From: Sphingomonadaceae bacterium
GTDB lineage: Bacteria; Pseudomonadota; Alphaproteobacteria; Sphingomonadales; Sphingomonadaceae
DNA length: 41,345 nt
NCBI GenBank assembly: GCA_025359425.1
Contig: JANYGC010000009.1
Span: forward strand, 1-41,345
Reading direction: 5' to 3'
The translations under genes were made by a program, and so were the position numbers. The notes below the pieces were generated by a model, which was given only the letters and a program-made list of their open reading frames with translations, was not told the origin of the DNA and searched no databases. This document shows positions 8,693-16,776 of this stretch, piece after piece (the stretch's first letter is position 1; every line of letters starts with the position of its first letter).

Positions 8693-9097
8693 ATGATCGG
8701 CCTGATCCTGGTTACTCACGGCAAGCTGGCCGAGGAATTCGTCTCGGCGATGACTCACGTCGTGGGCACGCAAGATGCGGTCGTTGCGATCAGCATCGGC
8801 CCCGAAGACAACATGGAAAGGCGCCGCACCGATATCGGCAATGCGGTCAAGCAAGTGGACAGCGGTGGCGGGGTCATCATCCTGACCGACCTGTTCGGCG
8901 GCACCCCGTCGAACCTGGCGATCTCGCTGATGCAGCGCGGCAAGGTGGAGGTGATCGCGGGCATCAATCTGCCGATGCTGATCCGGCTGGCCAAGGCGCG
9001 CTGCTGCATGCCGCTGGAACAGGCCGTCGTCGCCGCGCGCGATGCCGGGCGCAGCTACATCACCATCGCGTCGGAATTTCTGGGCCAGGACGCCTGA
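8693..9097 (+). CDS. PTS EIIA component, mannose family
   Basis: A 134-residue cytosolic phosphocarrier of the EIIA-Man type. The N-terminus MIGLILVTHGKLAEEF carries the phosphorylatable H9, and the conserved LTDLFGGTPSNLAIS motif follows in the middle. No EIIB, EIIC or EIID sugar-transport genes are nearby, so it probably acts in regulation, as in other alphaproteobacteria where hprK, EIIA and HPr form a regulatory PTS. I chose ATG 8693, with GGAG at 8677-8680, because it matches the family start; an ATG at 8675 would add six residues. HPr follows after a short gap. A ptsP-type Enzyme I is not in the window. Confidence 0.92.
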   Translation: MIGLILVTHGKLAEEFVSAMTHVVGTQDAVVAISIGPEDNMERRRTDIGNAVKQVDSGGGVIILTDLFGGTPSNLAISLMQRGKVEVIAGINLPMLIRLAKARCCMPLEQAVVAARDAGRSYITIASEFLGQDA

Positions 9098-9117
9098 GAC
9101 GTTAGATGGGGACACAT

Positions 9118-9396
9118 GTGAGCGAGCACCGGGAAACTGTCGAGATCGTCAACAACCGGGGCCTGCACGCACGCGCCAGCGCCAAATTCGTCAACGCCGT
9201 CGCCAAGCTGGGTGACGGGCTGCACGTCCGGGTCGAAAAGGACGGCAACGACGCCGAAGGCGCCTCGATCCTCGGGCTGATGATGCTCGGCGCAGCCAAG
9301 GGCGATTCGATCGACATCATGGTTTCGGGCGAGGGTGCGGATTTGGCGCTGCTCAAGCTGGTCGGGCTGGTCAAGGACGGCTTCGGCGAGGATTGA
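9118..9396 (+). CDS. ptsH: HPr phosphocarrier protein
   Basis: A 92-residue HPr. The phospho-accepting histidine is in NNRGLHARASAKFV (H17 from this start) and the regulatory serine, target of HprK, is in EGASILGLMMLGAA (S50). Both sites are kept, which agrees with the HPr kinase gene upstream. GTG 9118 is preceded by GGGG at 9108-9111. An ATG at 9106 would add four residues and has no clear ribosome-binding site, but cannot be excluded. The gene ends the chvI-chvG-hprK-rapZ-EIIA-HPr series and is followed at once by an inverted repeat element. Role: phosphate relay to EIIA and probable sensing of carbon or energy state. Confidence 0.92.
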   Translation: MSEHRETVEIVNNRGLHARASAKFVNAVAKLGDGLHVRVEKDGNDAEGASILGLMMLGAAKGDSIDIMVSGEGADLALLKLVGLVKDGFGED

Positions 9397-9400
9397 CGAT

Positions 9401-9487
9401 GCGCGCGGGCTTCGACAGGCTCAGCCTGAGCGGACCTTGCTATATTCGCTACACCCGCTCAGCCTGAGCCTGTCGAAGGCCACGCGC
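9401..9487. repeat. Inverted repeat element, TTCGACAGGCTCAG family, copy 1
   Basis: The left arm (9401-9433, core TTCGACAGGCTCAGCCTGAG) and the right arm (9455-9487, core CTCAGCCTGAGCCTGTCGAA) are near-perfect inverted copies separated by about 21 bp. A related element with the same ends (GCGCGGG...CCACGCGC) lies at 14684-14769. It fills the ptsH-trmH gap and could fold into a large hairpin. Confidence 0.85.
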
Positions 9488-9502
9488 CACGGAGCCCCAC
9501 CC

Positions 9503-10300
9503 ATGCGCCGCACCATCACCGGATTTTCCAACCCGACGGTCAAATTCCTGCGCAGCCTGCGCGAGAAAAAACACCGCAAGGCTTCGGGCAAGTTCCTTGC
9601 GGAGGGGCTGCGGCTGCTGACCGATGCGCGCGCCTGCGGCCACCTGCCTGAAATTCTAGTGATGGCGACGGGACGCGATCCGCATCCCTTGATCGACGCG
9701 CTGGAAGCCGACGTGCTCGCGGCCGGCGGCGAGGTGCTCGAAATGGGCGCGGACTTGCTCGCCAAGGTGACCGGCAAGGACAATCCGCAAGCGGTCGCGG
9801 GCGTGTTCGCCGAGTTTGATACCGGGCTGGCGCAAATCGAGCGCGGCAGCGCGAAGATCTGGCTCGTGGCGCAAGCGCTGCGCGATCCGGGCAACCTTGG
9901 CACGATGCTGCGCACCGGCGACGCGGTGGGCGCAGGCGGGCTCATCCTGCTTGACGATTGCGCCGATCCGTTCTCGGTCGAAGCGGTGCGCGCGAGCATG
10001 GGCGCGGTGTTTACCCAGCAGATCGCCCAAGCCCGGTGGGACGAGTTCGTGCCGTGGCTGCGCAGCGGAGACGGCCAGCTGGTCGCGGCCAGCCTGCGCG
10101 ATGCGGTTCCCTATCGCGGCGCGGCTTATGCGGCCCCGTGCTTCCTGCTGGTCGGCAACGAATCGCGCGGACTGCCCGAAGATTACGAATTGGCCTGCGA
10201 CCTGCGCGTGACGATGCCGATGAAGGGGCGTGCCGACAGCCTCAACGCGGCCGTCGCGGCGGCTGTGCTGGGATATGAGGCGTTGGCGGCGCTGGGCTGA
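9503..10300 (+). CDS. TrmH/SpoU-family RNA 2'-O-methyltransferase
   Basis: A 265-residue SPOUT methyltransferase. The N-terminal substrate-binding domain (about 1-105) has FSNPTVKFLRSLREKKHR. The knotted catalytic domain has motif 1 DPGNLGTMLRTGDAVGAGG, motif 2 FLLVGNESRGL and motif 3 MKGRADSLNAAVAAAV, which form the AdoMet knot. The predicted substrate is a ribose 2'-OH in rRNA or tRNA; the exact nucleotide cannot be told. ATG 9503 has GGAG at about 9491 and fits the family. A longer frame back to 9335 runs through ptsH and the repeat and is rejected. It is separated from ptsH by the inverted repeat at 9401-9487. Confidence 0.92.
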   Translation: MRRTITGFSNPTVKFLRSLREKKHRKASGKFLAEGLRLLTDARACGHLPEILVMATGRDPHPLIDALEADVLAAGGEVLEMGADLLAKVTGKDNPQAVAGVFAEFDTGLAQIERGSAKIWLVAQALRDPGNLGTMLRTGDAVGAGGLILLDDCADPFSVEAVRASMGAVFTQQIAQARWDEFVPWLRSGDGQLVAASLRDAVPYRGAAYAAPCFLLVGNESRGLPEDYELACDLRVTMPMKGRADSLNAAVAAAVLGYEALAALG

Positions 10301-10344
10301 TCCGTTCAGTTTCCAATCATGCTGGCCATGGCAGCGTGCCCAGC

Positions 10345-10749
10345 ATGATAAACCGCACCGCCCTGTTCGCCCTGAGCGCGCTCGCTGCGCCGCTGCTCGC
10401 CGCCTGCACCACCGCCGGAGCCGCGCCGGGCGTGATTGCGGGAACCAGCTGGTCGTTCGTGCTGATCGACGGGCAGAAACCCGTCTCAAGCCGTGCCGCG
10501 CTGACCATCAACGCAAAGTCGCTCGCGGCCGATGCCGGCTGCAACGGCATGGGCAGCGACCTGACAATCGAGCCTGGGCGGCTGATAACCGGCCCGATTA
10601 TCTCGACCCAGATGTACTGCGACGGGGTGATGGCGCAGGAAAAGGCCGTCAGCGCGCTGCTCGGCGCTTCGCCGCAGTACAGGGTGGATGACGATACGCT
10701 TACGCTCACCGCTCCGGGGCATTCGGCGAAGTTGGCGCGCAAGCGTTAG
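10345..10749 (+). CDS. META domain lipoprotein
   Basis: A 134-residue predicted lipoprotein. The signal peptide MINRTALFALSALAAPLLAAC has a lipobox LAAC with the lipidated Cys at residue 21. The mature part is a META/HslJ-like domain with GTSWSFVLIDGQKP, the family core DAGCNGMGSDLTI, and TQMYCDGVMAQEKAVSALL; the two Cys residues are those often conserved in META proteins. Role unknown; HslJ relatives are linked to heat and novobiocin tolerance. ATG 10345 gives a clean signal peptide; GTG 10336 would add three residues. It lies in the same direction as the methyltransferase gene and is convergent with rmuC, with an inverted repeat between. Confidence 0.86.
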   Translation: MINRTALFALSALAAPLLAACTTAGAAPGVIAGTSWSFVLIDGQKPVSSRAALTINAKSLAADAGCNGMGSDLTIEPGRLITGPIISTQMYCDGVMAQEKAVSALLGASPQYRVDDDTLTLTAPGHSAKLARKR

Positions 10750-10778
10750 CCACCCCCTTATCACCCTTACCACGCTAA

Positions 10779-10910
10779 CCCGTTCGCCCCGAGCGAAGTC
10801 GAGGGGAGGTTCGAGCGGAGCCGAGAACCTGCCACCTCAGTGTCAAACGAGAGGTTGGCCGCCTCGGCTGCGCTCGGCGGGTCCCTCGACTGCGCTCGGG
10901 ACGAACGGGG
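10779..10910. repeat. Inverted repeat element in the META-rmuC gap
   Basis: The outer arms are CCGTTCGCCCCGAGCGAAGT (from 10779) and, at 10883-10909, ending CGGGACGAACGGG, which is the inverted version. A further pair lies inside (GAGGTTCGAGCGGAGCCGAG against CTCGGCTGCGCTCGG, imperfect). It lies between two convergent genes and may work as a terminator-like hairpin. No T-run is present. Confidence 0.75.
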
Positions 10911-10915
10911 ATTGT

Positions 10916-12271
10916 TTACTCTGCGGCCGCGGCCTCGCCCGCATCACCTGGCAGCAACAACGCCGCGTCCTCGCTGCCCGAATGGCGCGGCAGGCTGTCG
11001 ATCACCGGGACTTCCTCGATCTCGCGCTTGCCGATGGCGATGCCTTTGTCCTTGAGCCGGCGGCCCGAAGTCAGCACGTTGCGTTCGAAGCTGCCGACGA
11101 AATCGTTATACTTGCGCACCGCGCGGTCGAGCCCGGCCCCCACCCCCTTGAGGTGATCGGCCGCCACCGCCAGCCGGTCGTACAGCTCCGCCCCCGCCTT
11201 GCCGATCTCGATTGCTTCGCGTGCCAGCTGGTCCTGCTGCCAGACCATCGCGACGGTCCGGGCAATCGCCACCAGATTGGTCGGAGTGGCCAGCAAGACC
11301 TTGTTATGGAACGCGAAGTCCCACAGGTCGGGATCGGATTCGAGCGCGGCGGCGACGAAATGCTCGCCCGGCACAAACATCACCACATAGTCCGGCGCTT
11401 CGTCGAACTGGCTCTGGTAAGACTTCGCCCCGAGCGTCTGGACGTGGCCGCGCATCGCGCGCGCATGCAGATCGAGGTTGCGCTTGCGGGTCTCATCGTC
11501 ATTCGCCTCGAACGCCGCCTGATAGTGGTTAAGCGAAACCTTGGCATCGATCACCAGCATTTTCTGGCCGGGAATGCGGACAATCGCATCGGGGCGCAGC
11601 CGTCCCTCGTCGGTTTCAAGCGAGTGTTCGAGATTGAAATCGGTGTGCTGCGACAGCCCGCATTGTTCGAGCACATTCTGCAGCGCGCGCTCACCCCAGC
11701 GGCCCCTTGCTTTGGGAGCATTCGTCAGCGAATTGCCCAGCCGCGCCGCCTCACGCTTGACCTCTTCCTGGCCCTTGCGCACTTCCTCGATCACCCCGGC
11801 CAGCTGGCTGAACCCCTCGACCCGCTGCTTTTCGAGCGTGGTGACCTGCTCTTCATAAGCCTTCAGCCGCTGATCGACCGGCGCGAGCAGCGACTTCAGC
11901 CGCTCGGCGCTTTTCTCTTCGGACTGGGTGAACCGCTCCTGCGCGCGGGCGAGCAGAGTTTCCTGCGCCTGCGCCAAAATCTTCGCGCCTGCCGCCTGGA
12001 ACTCGGCCTTCAGGCTCTCTTGCGCGACTAGCAGCCCAGCCTTCTGCTCCTCAAAATTGGCGGCGTTGGCTGCAAGCGTCGCCAGTTTAATCTGGGCATC
12101 GCCCAGTTCCGCGATCGACCGACGGAACTGCGCGTCGAGGACCTTACCTTGCGCCTCGCTGCCCGCAAGCCGCGCGCGCAAATCGGCCGAAGGGCGCGAG
12201 CCGAGCAGCCAGCCTAGGCCAAGCCCGGCGGCAAGCGCCAACAGCAGAACGATGAATGTGGTTGCAGTCAT
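10916..12271 (-). CDS. rmuC: DNA recombination protein RmuC
   Basis: A 451-residue protein. An N-terminal membrane anchor (residues 5-25) is followed by a long coiled coil (about 30-190, rich in Glu, Gln and Ala). The conserved RmuC nuclease-like domain follows with GRWGERALQNVLEQCGL, AIVRIPGQKMLVIDAKVSL, YVVMFVPGEHFVAAAL and ATPTNLVAIARTVAMVW. The D...DAK pattern is that of PD-(D/E)XK-type folds. RmuC limits rearrangements at short inverted repeats in E. coli, an interesting match to the repeat-rich surroundings, though this may be chance. The start ATG at 12269-12271 gives the usual family N-terminus. Confidence 0.93.
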   Translation of the reverse strand: MTATTFIVLLLALAAGLGLGWLLGSRPSADLRARLAGSEAQGKVLDAQFRRSIAELGDAQIKLATLAANAANFEEQKAGLLVAQESLKAEFQAAGAKILAQAQETLLARAQERFTQSEEKSAERLKSLLAPVDQRLKAYEEQVTTLEKQRVEGFSQLAGVIEEVRKGQEEVKREAARLGNSLTNAPKARGRWGERALQNVLEQCGLSQHTDFNLEHSLETDEGRLRPDAIVRIPGQKMLVIDAKVSLNHYQAAFEANDDETRKRNLDLHARAMRGHVQTLGAKSYQSQFDEAPDYVVMFVPGEHFVAAALESDPDLWDFAFHNKVLLATPTNLVAIARTVAMVWQQDQLAREAIEIGKAGAELYDRLAVAADHLKGVGAGLDRAVRKYNDFVGSFERNVLTSGRRLKDKGIAIGKREIEEVPVIDSLPRHSGSEDAALLLPGDAGEAAAAE

Positions 12272-12341
12272 GGCAACACGCTAACCGGAACGGAGCGGGA
12301 ACGCCAGCCCTCTCTTTATGTTCTCAATCGGAGCGAAGGTT

Positions 12342-12412
12342 TTCACGCGGAGGCGCGGAGAAGCGGAGAATATTTTCCCTTTCTTCTCCGCCTCTCCGCG
12401 CCTCCGCGTGAA
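12342..12412. repeat. 71-bp near-perfect inverted repeat (hairpin) between rmuC and def
   Basis: TTCACGCGGAGGCGCGGAGA (from 12342) and its inverted copy TCTCCGCGCCTCCGCGTGAA (ending 12412) flank a short A/T-rich centre. Stems of about 29 bp with few mismatches are possible. It lies directly upstream of rmuC and 6 bp downstream of the def stop (both genes on the minus strand), so it may separate or terminate transcripts. Similar hairpins occur in many proteobacterial genomes. Confidence 0.85.
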
Positions 12413-12418
12413 CCAAAT

Positions 12419-12988
12419 TCAAGCCGCCTTGCGCAGCTTTTCGAGCTTCTTGAGCACCATCTGCCGCTTGAGCCGCGAGAGGTGATCGATGAACAGCACC
12501 CCTTCGAGGTGGTCCATCTCGTGCTGCAGGCAGGTCGCGAGCAGTCCGTCGATATCTTCCTCGTGGATATTGCCCTCAAGGTCCTGCCAGCGTGCGCGGA
12601 TGCGGGCCGGGCGTTCGACATCGGCGTAGATTTCGGGGACCGACAGGCAGCCTTCGGAATAGACCGCGTGGTCTTCCGACGGATCGAGGATCACGGGATT
12701 GATGAACACCTGCGGCTCGCGCTTGACCGGCTGATGGCTGTGGCTGTGCCCACCGTGTGCAGTACACTCCTCAGGCGCGGCATCCTCGTCCTCGGGCTGG
12801 AGGTCAATCGTCAGCACCCGCAGCGGCACGCCGACCTGCACCGCAGCCAGCCCGATTCCGGGGGCTTCGTACATCGTCTCGAACATATCGGCGACCAGCG
12901 CGCGCAAATCGTCATCGAACGCGGTGACCGGCGCGGAGATCTGCTTGAGGCGCGGATCGGGGACTTCGAGAATTTCACGTAATGCCAT
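12419..12988 (-). CDS. def: Peptide deformylase
   Basis: A 189-residue metalloenzyme removing the formyl group from nascent N-terminal methionine. All three motifs are present: GIGLAAVQ (44-51), EGCLS (112-116, metal ligand C114) and QHEMDH (155-160, metal ligands H156 and H160, catalytic E157). An unusual insertion of about 25 residues (65-89) between motifs I and II is acidic then His-rich (HGGHSHSH). I take ATG at 12986-12988, which gives MALREILEVPDPRLK, the family start. The longer frame reading back to 13135 adds unrelated sequence. fmt, the enzyme adding the formyl group, is 0.8 kb away on the other strand. Confidence 0.95.
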   Translation of the reverse strand: MALREILEVPDPRLKQISAPVTAFDDDLRALVADMFETMYEAPGIGLAAVQVGVPLRVLTIDLQPEDEDAAPEECTAHGGHSHSHQPVKREPQVFINPVILDPSEDHAVYSEGCLSVPEIYADVERPARIRARWQDLEGNIHEEDIDGLLATCLQHEMDHLEGVLFIDHLSRLKRQMVLKKLEKLRKAA

Positions 12989-13049
12989 GCAGGGGCACAT
13001 AGTGAGGAGTTGCGCGGGGTTCAACCGCCGGATTCTTTTGGTGAACAAA

Positions 13050-13646
13050 CTATCCCATCGGCCGCCGCGCGCGCAGCGCCTGCGCCAGAGTTCCCTCATC
13101 GAGGTAATCGAGCTCACCGCCCACGGGCAGCCCATGCGCCAGTTGGGTCAGCCGGATCGGATAGGTCTCGAGCCGCTCGGCAATGTAGTGCGCGGTGGTC
13201 TGGCCTTCGAGCGTGGCGTTCATCGCCAGCACCACCTCGTCGATCCCGCCGTGCGAAACCCGCTCGATCAGCTTGCCGATGCTCAGGTCCTCGGGCCGCA
13301 CCCCGTCGAGCGCGGAGAGCCGCCCGCCGAGCACGTGATAACGCCCGGCAAACAGCCGCGACCGATCGAGCGCCCACAGATCGGCGACGTCCTCGACCAC
13401 GCACAGCGAGCGCTGATCGCGGCGCGGATCGGCGCAGATGCCGCAGGGGTCCGAGGTGTCGACATTGCCGCAGGTCTGGCACTCGACCAGCCCTTCGCGC
13501 ACCGCCTCGAGCGCGCCGAGCAGCTGCACCAGCGCCCCCTCGCGGCGCTTGATCAGCCACAACACCGCACGCCGCGCCGAGCGCGGGCCGAGGCCGGGCA
13601 GCTTGGCCAAGGCGGCGGTGAGCGTTTCGATTTCGACGGAAGCCAT
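13050..13646 (-). CDS. recR: Recombination mediator protein RecR
   Basis: A 198-residue protein acting with RecF and RecO to load RecA on gapped DNA. The N-terminal helix-hairpin-helix is [20 protein letters not shown] (14-33). A four-cysteine zinc finger follows: C56-x2-C59 and C68-x2-C71. Then a Toprim domain ([16 protein letters not shown] onwards) and the C-terminal Walker-like [19 protein letters not shown]. Length is normal. It is in the same direction as def, 61 bp upstream of it, and divergent from fmt. The shared upstream region of 124 bp is almost wholly filled by an inverted repeat. Confidence 0.95.
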   Translation of the reverse strand: MASVEIETLTAALAKLPGLGPRSARRAVLWLIKRREGALVQLLGALEAVREGLVECQTCGNVDTSDPCGICADPRRDQRSLCVVEDVADLWALDRSRLFAGRYHVLGGRLSALDGVRPEDLSIGKLIERVSHGGIDEVVLAMNATLEGQTTAHYIAERLETYPIRLTQLAHGLPVGGELDYLDEGTLAQALRARRPMG

Positions 13647-13658
13647 ATCCCTCCTTTA

Positions 13659-13754
13659 CCGCTCAGGCTGAGCTTGTCGAAGCCCTGTCCTTCCCTTTTC
13701 CGCCATCAAGGCTAAGGACAGCCCTTCGATACTTCGACAGGCTCAGCACTCAGG
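13659..13754. repeat. Inverted repeat element, TTCGACAGGCTCAG family, copy 2
   Basis: The left arm CCGCTCAGGCTGAGCTTGTC (13659-13678, continuing GAAGCCCTGTCCTT) and the right arm (13714-13754, AAGGACAGCCCTTCGATACT then TCGACAGGCTCAGCACTCAG) are inverted copies with some divergence. It occupies nearly all of the recR-fmt divergent promoter region and ends 17 bp before the fmt start. Confidence 0.8.
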
Positions 13755-13770
13755 GCGGCGGGAGTTCAAA

Positions 13771-14676
13771 TTGCGCATCGTCTTCATGGGAACCCCGGCA
13801 TTCGCCGTCCCCGCGCTGCTGGCGCTGGTCGAGGCGGGGCACGAGGTCGCAGCCGTCTATACCCAGCCGCCGCGCCCGGCGGGCCGGGGCAAGCAGCTGA
13901 TGCCATCACCGGTGCAGCGCGAGGCTGAGCGGCTGGGGATCGCGGTTCGCGCGCCGCGCACCTTGCGCGATCTGGAGGCGCAGGCTGATTTCGCCGCGCT
14001 GGAGGCCGACCTCGCCGTGGTCGCTGCCTACGGCCTGATCCTGCCGCAACCGGTGCTTGATGCGCCAACCCATGGCTGCCTCAACATCCACGCCTCGCTG
14101 CTGCCGCGCTGGCGCGGCGCGGCGCCGATCCACCGCGCGATCCTGGCGGGCGATCCGGTGACGGGCGTGACGATCATGCAGATGGAGGCCGGGCTCGACA
14201 CCGGGCCGATGCTGGCGGCGGCGCGCACCCCGGTGGAGGACAAGACCGGCGGCGAGCTGACCGCCGAGCTCGCTGAACTGGGCGCGCGGCTGCTGATCGA
14301 GGTGCTGGCCGACTTGCCCGGCCACGCTCCTGCCCCGCAACCCGATCTCGGCGTGACTTACGCCGCCAAGATCGACAAGGCCGAGACCCGGATCGACTTC
14401 GCCCGCGCGGCGGAACTGATCGAGCGCCATGTCCGTGCCTTTGCTCCGGCGCCCGGCGCGTGGTTCGAGCTGGACGGCGAACGCTACCGCATCCTGTCAG
14501 CGCAAGTCGTCGCGCGTGAAGGTGCGGCGGGGACCACCCTCGACGACCAGCTGACCATCGCCTGCGGCCACGGCGCGCTGCTTCCGACGATGATCCAACG
14601 CGCCGGGCGTCCGGCGATGACGGCGGCAGAATTGCTGCGCGGGCGCGCAGTGCCGGCTGGGACGAAGCTGGGCTGA
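13771..14676 (+). CDS. fmt: Methionyl-tRNA formyltransferase
   Basis: A 301-residue enzyme that transfers a formyl group from 10-formyl-tetrahydrofolate to initiator Met-tRNA. The N-terminal Rossmann domain starts [19 protein letters not shown]. The catalytic trio N105, H107 and D143 lies in [17 protein letters not shown] and MEAGLDTGP. The C-terminal OB-like domain (from about 205) has [12 protein letters not shown]. The start is TTG 13771, preceded by GGGAG at 13760-13764; there is no better upstream start because the inverted repeat ends just before. Length is slightly short of the usual 305-315. truA follows in the same direction with another inverted repeat between. Confidence 0.94.
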   Translation: MRIVFMGTPAFAVPALLALVEAGHEVAAVYTQPPRPAGRGKQLMPSPVQREAERLGIAVRAPRTLRDLEAQADFAALEADLAVVAAYGLILPQPVLDAPTHGCLNIHASLLPRWRGAAPIHRAILAGDPVTGVTIMQMEAGLDTGPMLAAARTPVEDKTGGELTAELAELGARLLIEVLADLPGHAPAPQPDLGVTYAAKIDKAETRIDFARAAELIERHVRAFAPAPGAWFELDGERYRILSAQVVAREGAAGTTLDDQLTIACGHGALLPTMIQRAGRPAMTAAELLRGRAVPAGTKLG

Positions 14677-14683
14677 TGGTGGC

Positions 14684-14769
14684 GCGCGGGCCTCGACAGG
14701 CTCAGCCCGAGCGGGTTTTGGATGTGATCCCCAAGTCCGCTCAGCGTGAGCCTGTCGAAGGCCACGCGC
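14684..14769. repeat. Inverted repeat element, TTCGACAGGCTCAG family, copy 3
   Basis: The left arm (14684-14715, CTCGACAGGCTCAGCCCGAG core) and right arm (14737-14769, CGCTCAGCGTGAGCCTGTCG core, ending GGCCACGCGC) pair over a loop of about 21 bp. Layout and end sequences match the element at 9401-9487, so these are two insertions of one family. It lies in the fmt-truA gap. Confidence 0.85.
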
Positions 14770-14782
14770 AAGGCCCCGCCCA

Positions 14783-15529
14783 ATGACCCGCTTCGCGCTC
14801 ACCATCGAATTCGACGGCACCCCGTTCATGGGGCTCCAGCGTCAGCCCAATGGCCCGACCGTGCAAGGCGCGATCGAAGCCGCCATCTTTGCGGTAACCG
14901 GTGAGGCGGCCACGCTCCACGGCGCAGGCCGCACCGACGCCGGGGTCCACGCGCTCGGCATGCGGGTGCACTTCGATATTGCCAAGGTGATCACGCCGTT
15001 CCGGCTGATGCAGGCGCTCAATGCGCTGATCCGTCCCGCCCCGATTGCCGTGCTGAACTGCGTGGAAGTGCCGGACGACTGGCACGCGCGGTTTTCCTGC
15101 ACCGGGCGCGAATACCTGTACCGCATCGCCAATCGCCGCGCGCCGTTGACGCTCGAGCGGAATCGCGCCTGGCATCTGACCCAGCTCCTCGATGCGCCAT
15201 TGATGCACCGCGCCGCGCAAATTCTGGTCGGGAGCCACGATTTCACCACCTTCCGCGCGGCGCATTGCCAGTCGGCCAGCCCGGTCAAGACGCTCGACCG
15301 GCTGACGGTGCGGCGTGAGGGAGGCCATGTGCTGATCGAAGCCGCCGCGCGCAGCTTCCTCCACCACCAGGTGCGCTCGATGGTCGGGTGTCTGGCCATG
15401 GTCGGCATGGGCAAGTGGAGCGAGGCGGACCTGTCCGATGCGCTCGCCGCGCGCGACCGCCAGCGGCTCGGCTTCAATGCGCCCCCGCACGGGCTATATT
15501 TCGTCCGTGCGCTTTACCCCGGCGAATGA
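14783..15529 (+). CDS. truA: tRNA pseudouridine(38-40) synthase TruA
   Basis: A 248-residue enzyme making pseudouridine in the tRNA anticodon stem-loop. The catalytic aspartate D52 is in the signature [14 protein letters not shown]. Other family segments are RYLYRI-like [24 protein letters not shown] and the late [17 protein letters not shown]. Length is normal. ATG 14783 matches the family start [20 protein letters not shown]. It is probably transcribed with fmt, from which it is separated by the repeat at 14684-14769. Confidence 0.96.
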   Translation: MTRFALTIEFDGTPFMGLQRQPNGPTVQGAIEAAIFAVTGEAATLHGAGRTDAGVHALGMRVHFDIAKVITPFRLMQALNALIRPAPIAVLNCVEVPDDWHARFSCTGREYLYRIANRRAPLTLERNRAWHLTQLLDAPLMHRAAQILVGSHDFTTFRAAHCQSASPVKTLDRLTVRREGGHVLIEAAARSFLHHQVRSMVGCLAMVGMGKWSEADLSDALAARDRQRLGFNAPPHGLYFVRALYPGE

Positions 15530-15585
15530 ATCCCTAAGTTGCAATCTGCAACGCCACAACGGCGCAACAGATTGAGGACATAACC

Positions 15586-16686
15586 ATGACTTACACCGGC
15601 AAGCAGCTCACCACCCAGCTCGACGCTGACGGCACGCTGACGCTCCAGCTGAACGACAAAACCTGGGACGAGCCCAAGGCCGGACAAGTGCTGGTCAAGG
15701 TCGAGGCCAGCCCGATCAATCCATCGGATCTGGGCCTGTTGCTGGCTTCGGCCGATACCGAAAACGCTCAGTATTCGCCGGGCAAGATCATCGCCAAGAT
15801 GCCTGACAACGCCACCCGCGCAATGAAGGCGCGCCACGGCATGGCGATGCCGGCGGGTAATGAAGCCGCTGGCACAGTGGTTGCCGCCGGTGCCGGTGCC
15901 GAAGCCCTGCTGGGCAAGCGCGTCGCGTGCGTCCCGGGCAGCGCTTACGCCAACTACGCCTATGCCGACGCTGCGATGTGCATGCCGGTCGAGGCAAGCG
16001 CGGCGCAGGCCGCATCGAGCTTCGTCAATCCGATGACCGCGCTGGGCTTTGTCGAGACGATGAAACTGGAAGGCTTCACCGGGATCGTCCACGCCGCTGC
16101 GGCGTCGAACCTGGGTCAGATGCTGGTCAAGATCTGCCTCGAAGACGGCGTCCCGCTGGTCAACATCGTGCGCAGCGAAGAACAGGTCAAGCTGCTCAAA
16201 GACCTCGGCGCAACGCACGTGCTCAATATGACCGATGCCGATTTCATGCCCAGGCTGATCGACGCGATCGCTGAAACCAAGGCGATGCTGGGCTTCGATC
16301 CGATCGGCGGCGGGACGCTGGCGGGCCAGATCCTCACCGCGATGGAAGCCGCCGCCAGCCGCGGCGCTGCGTTCAGCCGTTACGGATCGAGCGAGGCCAA
16401 GAAGGTCTACATTTACGGCGCGCTCGATATCGGGCCGACGATCCTCAATCGTGCGTTCGGGCTGACCTGGGACCTGGCGGGCTGGCTGCTTACCCCATTC
16501 ATGGCCAAAGCCGGGATGGAAGTGGTCGGCCGCATGCGGGCGCGCGTCGCCAAGGACCTGACCACCACTTTCGCCAGCTATTACAAGGCCGAAGTATCGC
16601 TCGAAGGGATGCTGACCAAGGCAGCCGTCAGCGAATACAACGCGCGGCGGACTGGCGAGAAGTATCTGGTGGTGCCAGCGGACTGA
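15586..16686 (+). CDS. Zinc-type alcohol dehydrogenase-like (MDR) oxidoreductase
   Basis: A 366-residue medium-chain dehydrogenase/reductase. The N-terminal GroES-like domain has GQVLVKVEASPINPSDLGLL and GNEAAGTVVAAG, and a Rossmann domain has TGIVHAAAASNLGQMLVKIC for NAD(P) binding. The structural-zinc cysteine cluster of true alcohol dehydrogenases is not visible, so a quinone-reductase-like or enoyl-reductase-like role is more likely. The substrate is unknown. ATG 15586 is preceded by GAGGACATAACC, which gives a reasonable ribosome-binding site. It stands alone, closed by a hairpin at 16722-16755. Confidence 0.85.
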   Translation: MTYTGKQLTTQLDADGTLTLQLNDKTWDEPKAGQVLVKVEASPINPSDLGLLLASADTENAQYSPGKIIAKMPDNATRAMKARHGMAMPAGNEAAGTVVAAGAGAEALLGKRVACVPGSAYANYAYADAAMCMPVEASAAQAASSFVNPMTALGFVETMKLEGFTGIVHAAAASNLGQMLVKICLEDGVPLVNIVRSEEQVKLLKDLGATHVLNMTDADFMPRLIDAIAETKAMLGFDPIGGGTLAGQILTAMEAAASRGAAFSRYGSSEAKKVYIYGALDIGPTILNRAFGLTWDLAGWLLTPFMAKAGMEVVGRMRARVAKDLTTTFASYYKAEVSLEGMLTKAAVSEYNARRTGEKYLVVPAD

Positions 16687-16721
16687 GAAATCGGGAACCG
16701 CAGGGCCGGAAAATCGTTTTG

Positions 16722-16755
16722 AGGGGAGCCACGCAAATGCGCGCGGCTCCCCTTT
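16722..16755 (+). terminator. Terminator-like hairpin after the MDR gene
   Basis: GGGGAGCC (16723-16730) pairs with GGCTCCCC (16745-16752) and is followed by TTT. The T-run is short, so its strength is uncertain. It ends 22 bp before the ferritin-like gene. Confidence 0.55.
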
Positions 16756-16776
16756 CAAAAACGAGGACCCAGCGCC

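Noticed and set aside
7628..9115. 495-residue open frame on the - strand opposite rapZ and EIIA
   Set aside because: It spans two well-supported genes on the other strand and resembles no family.
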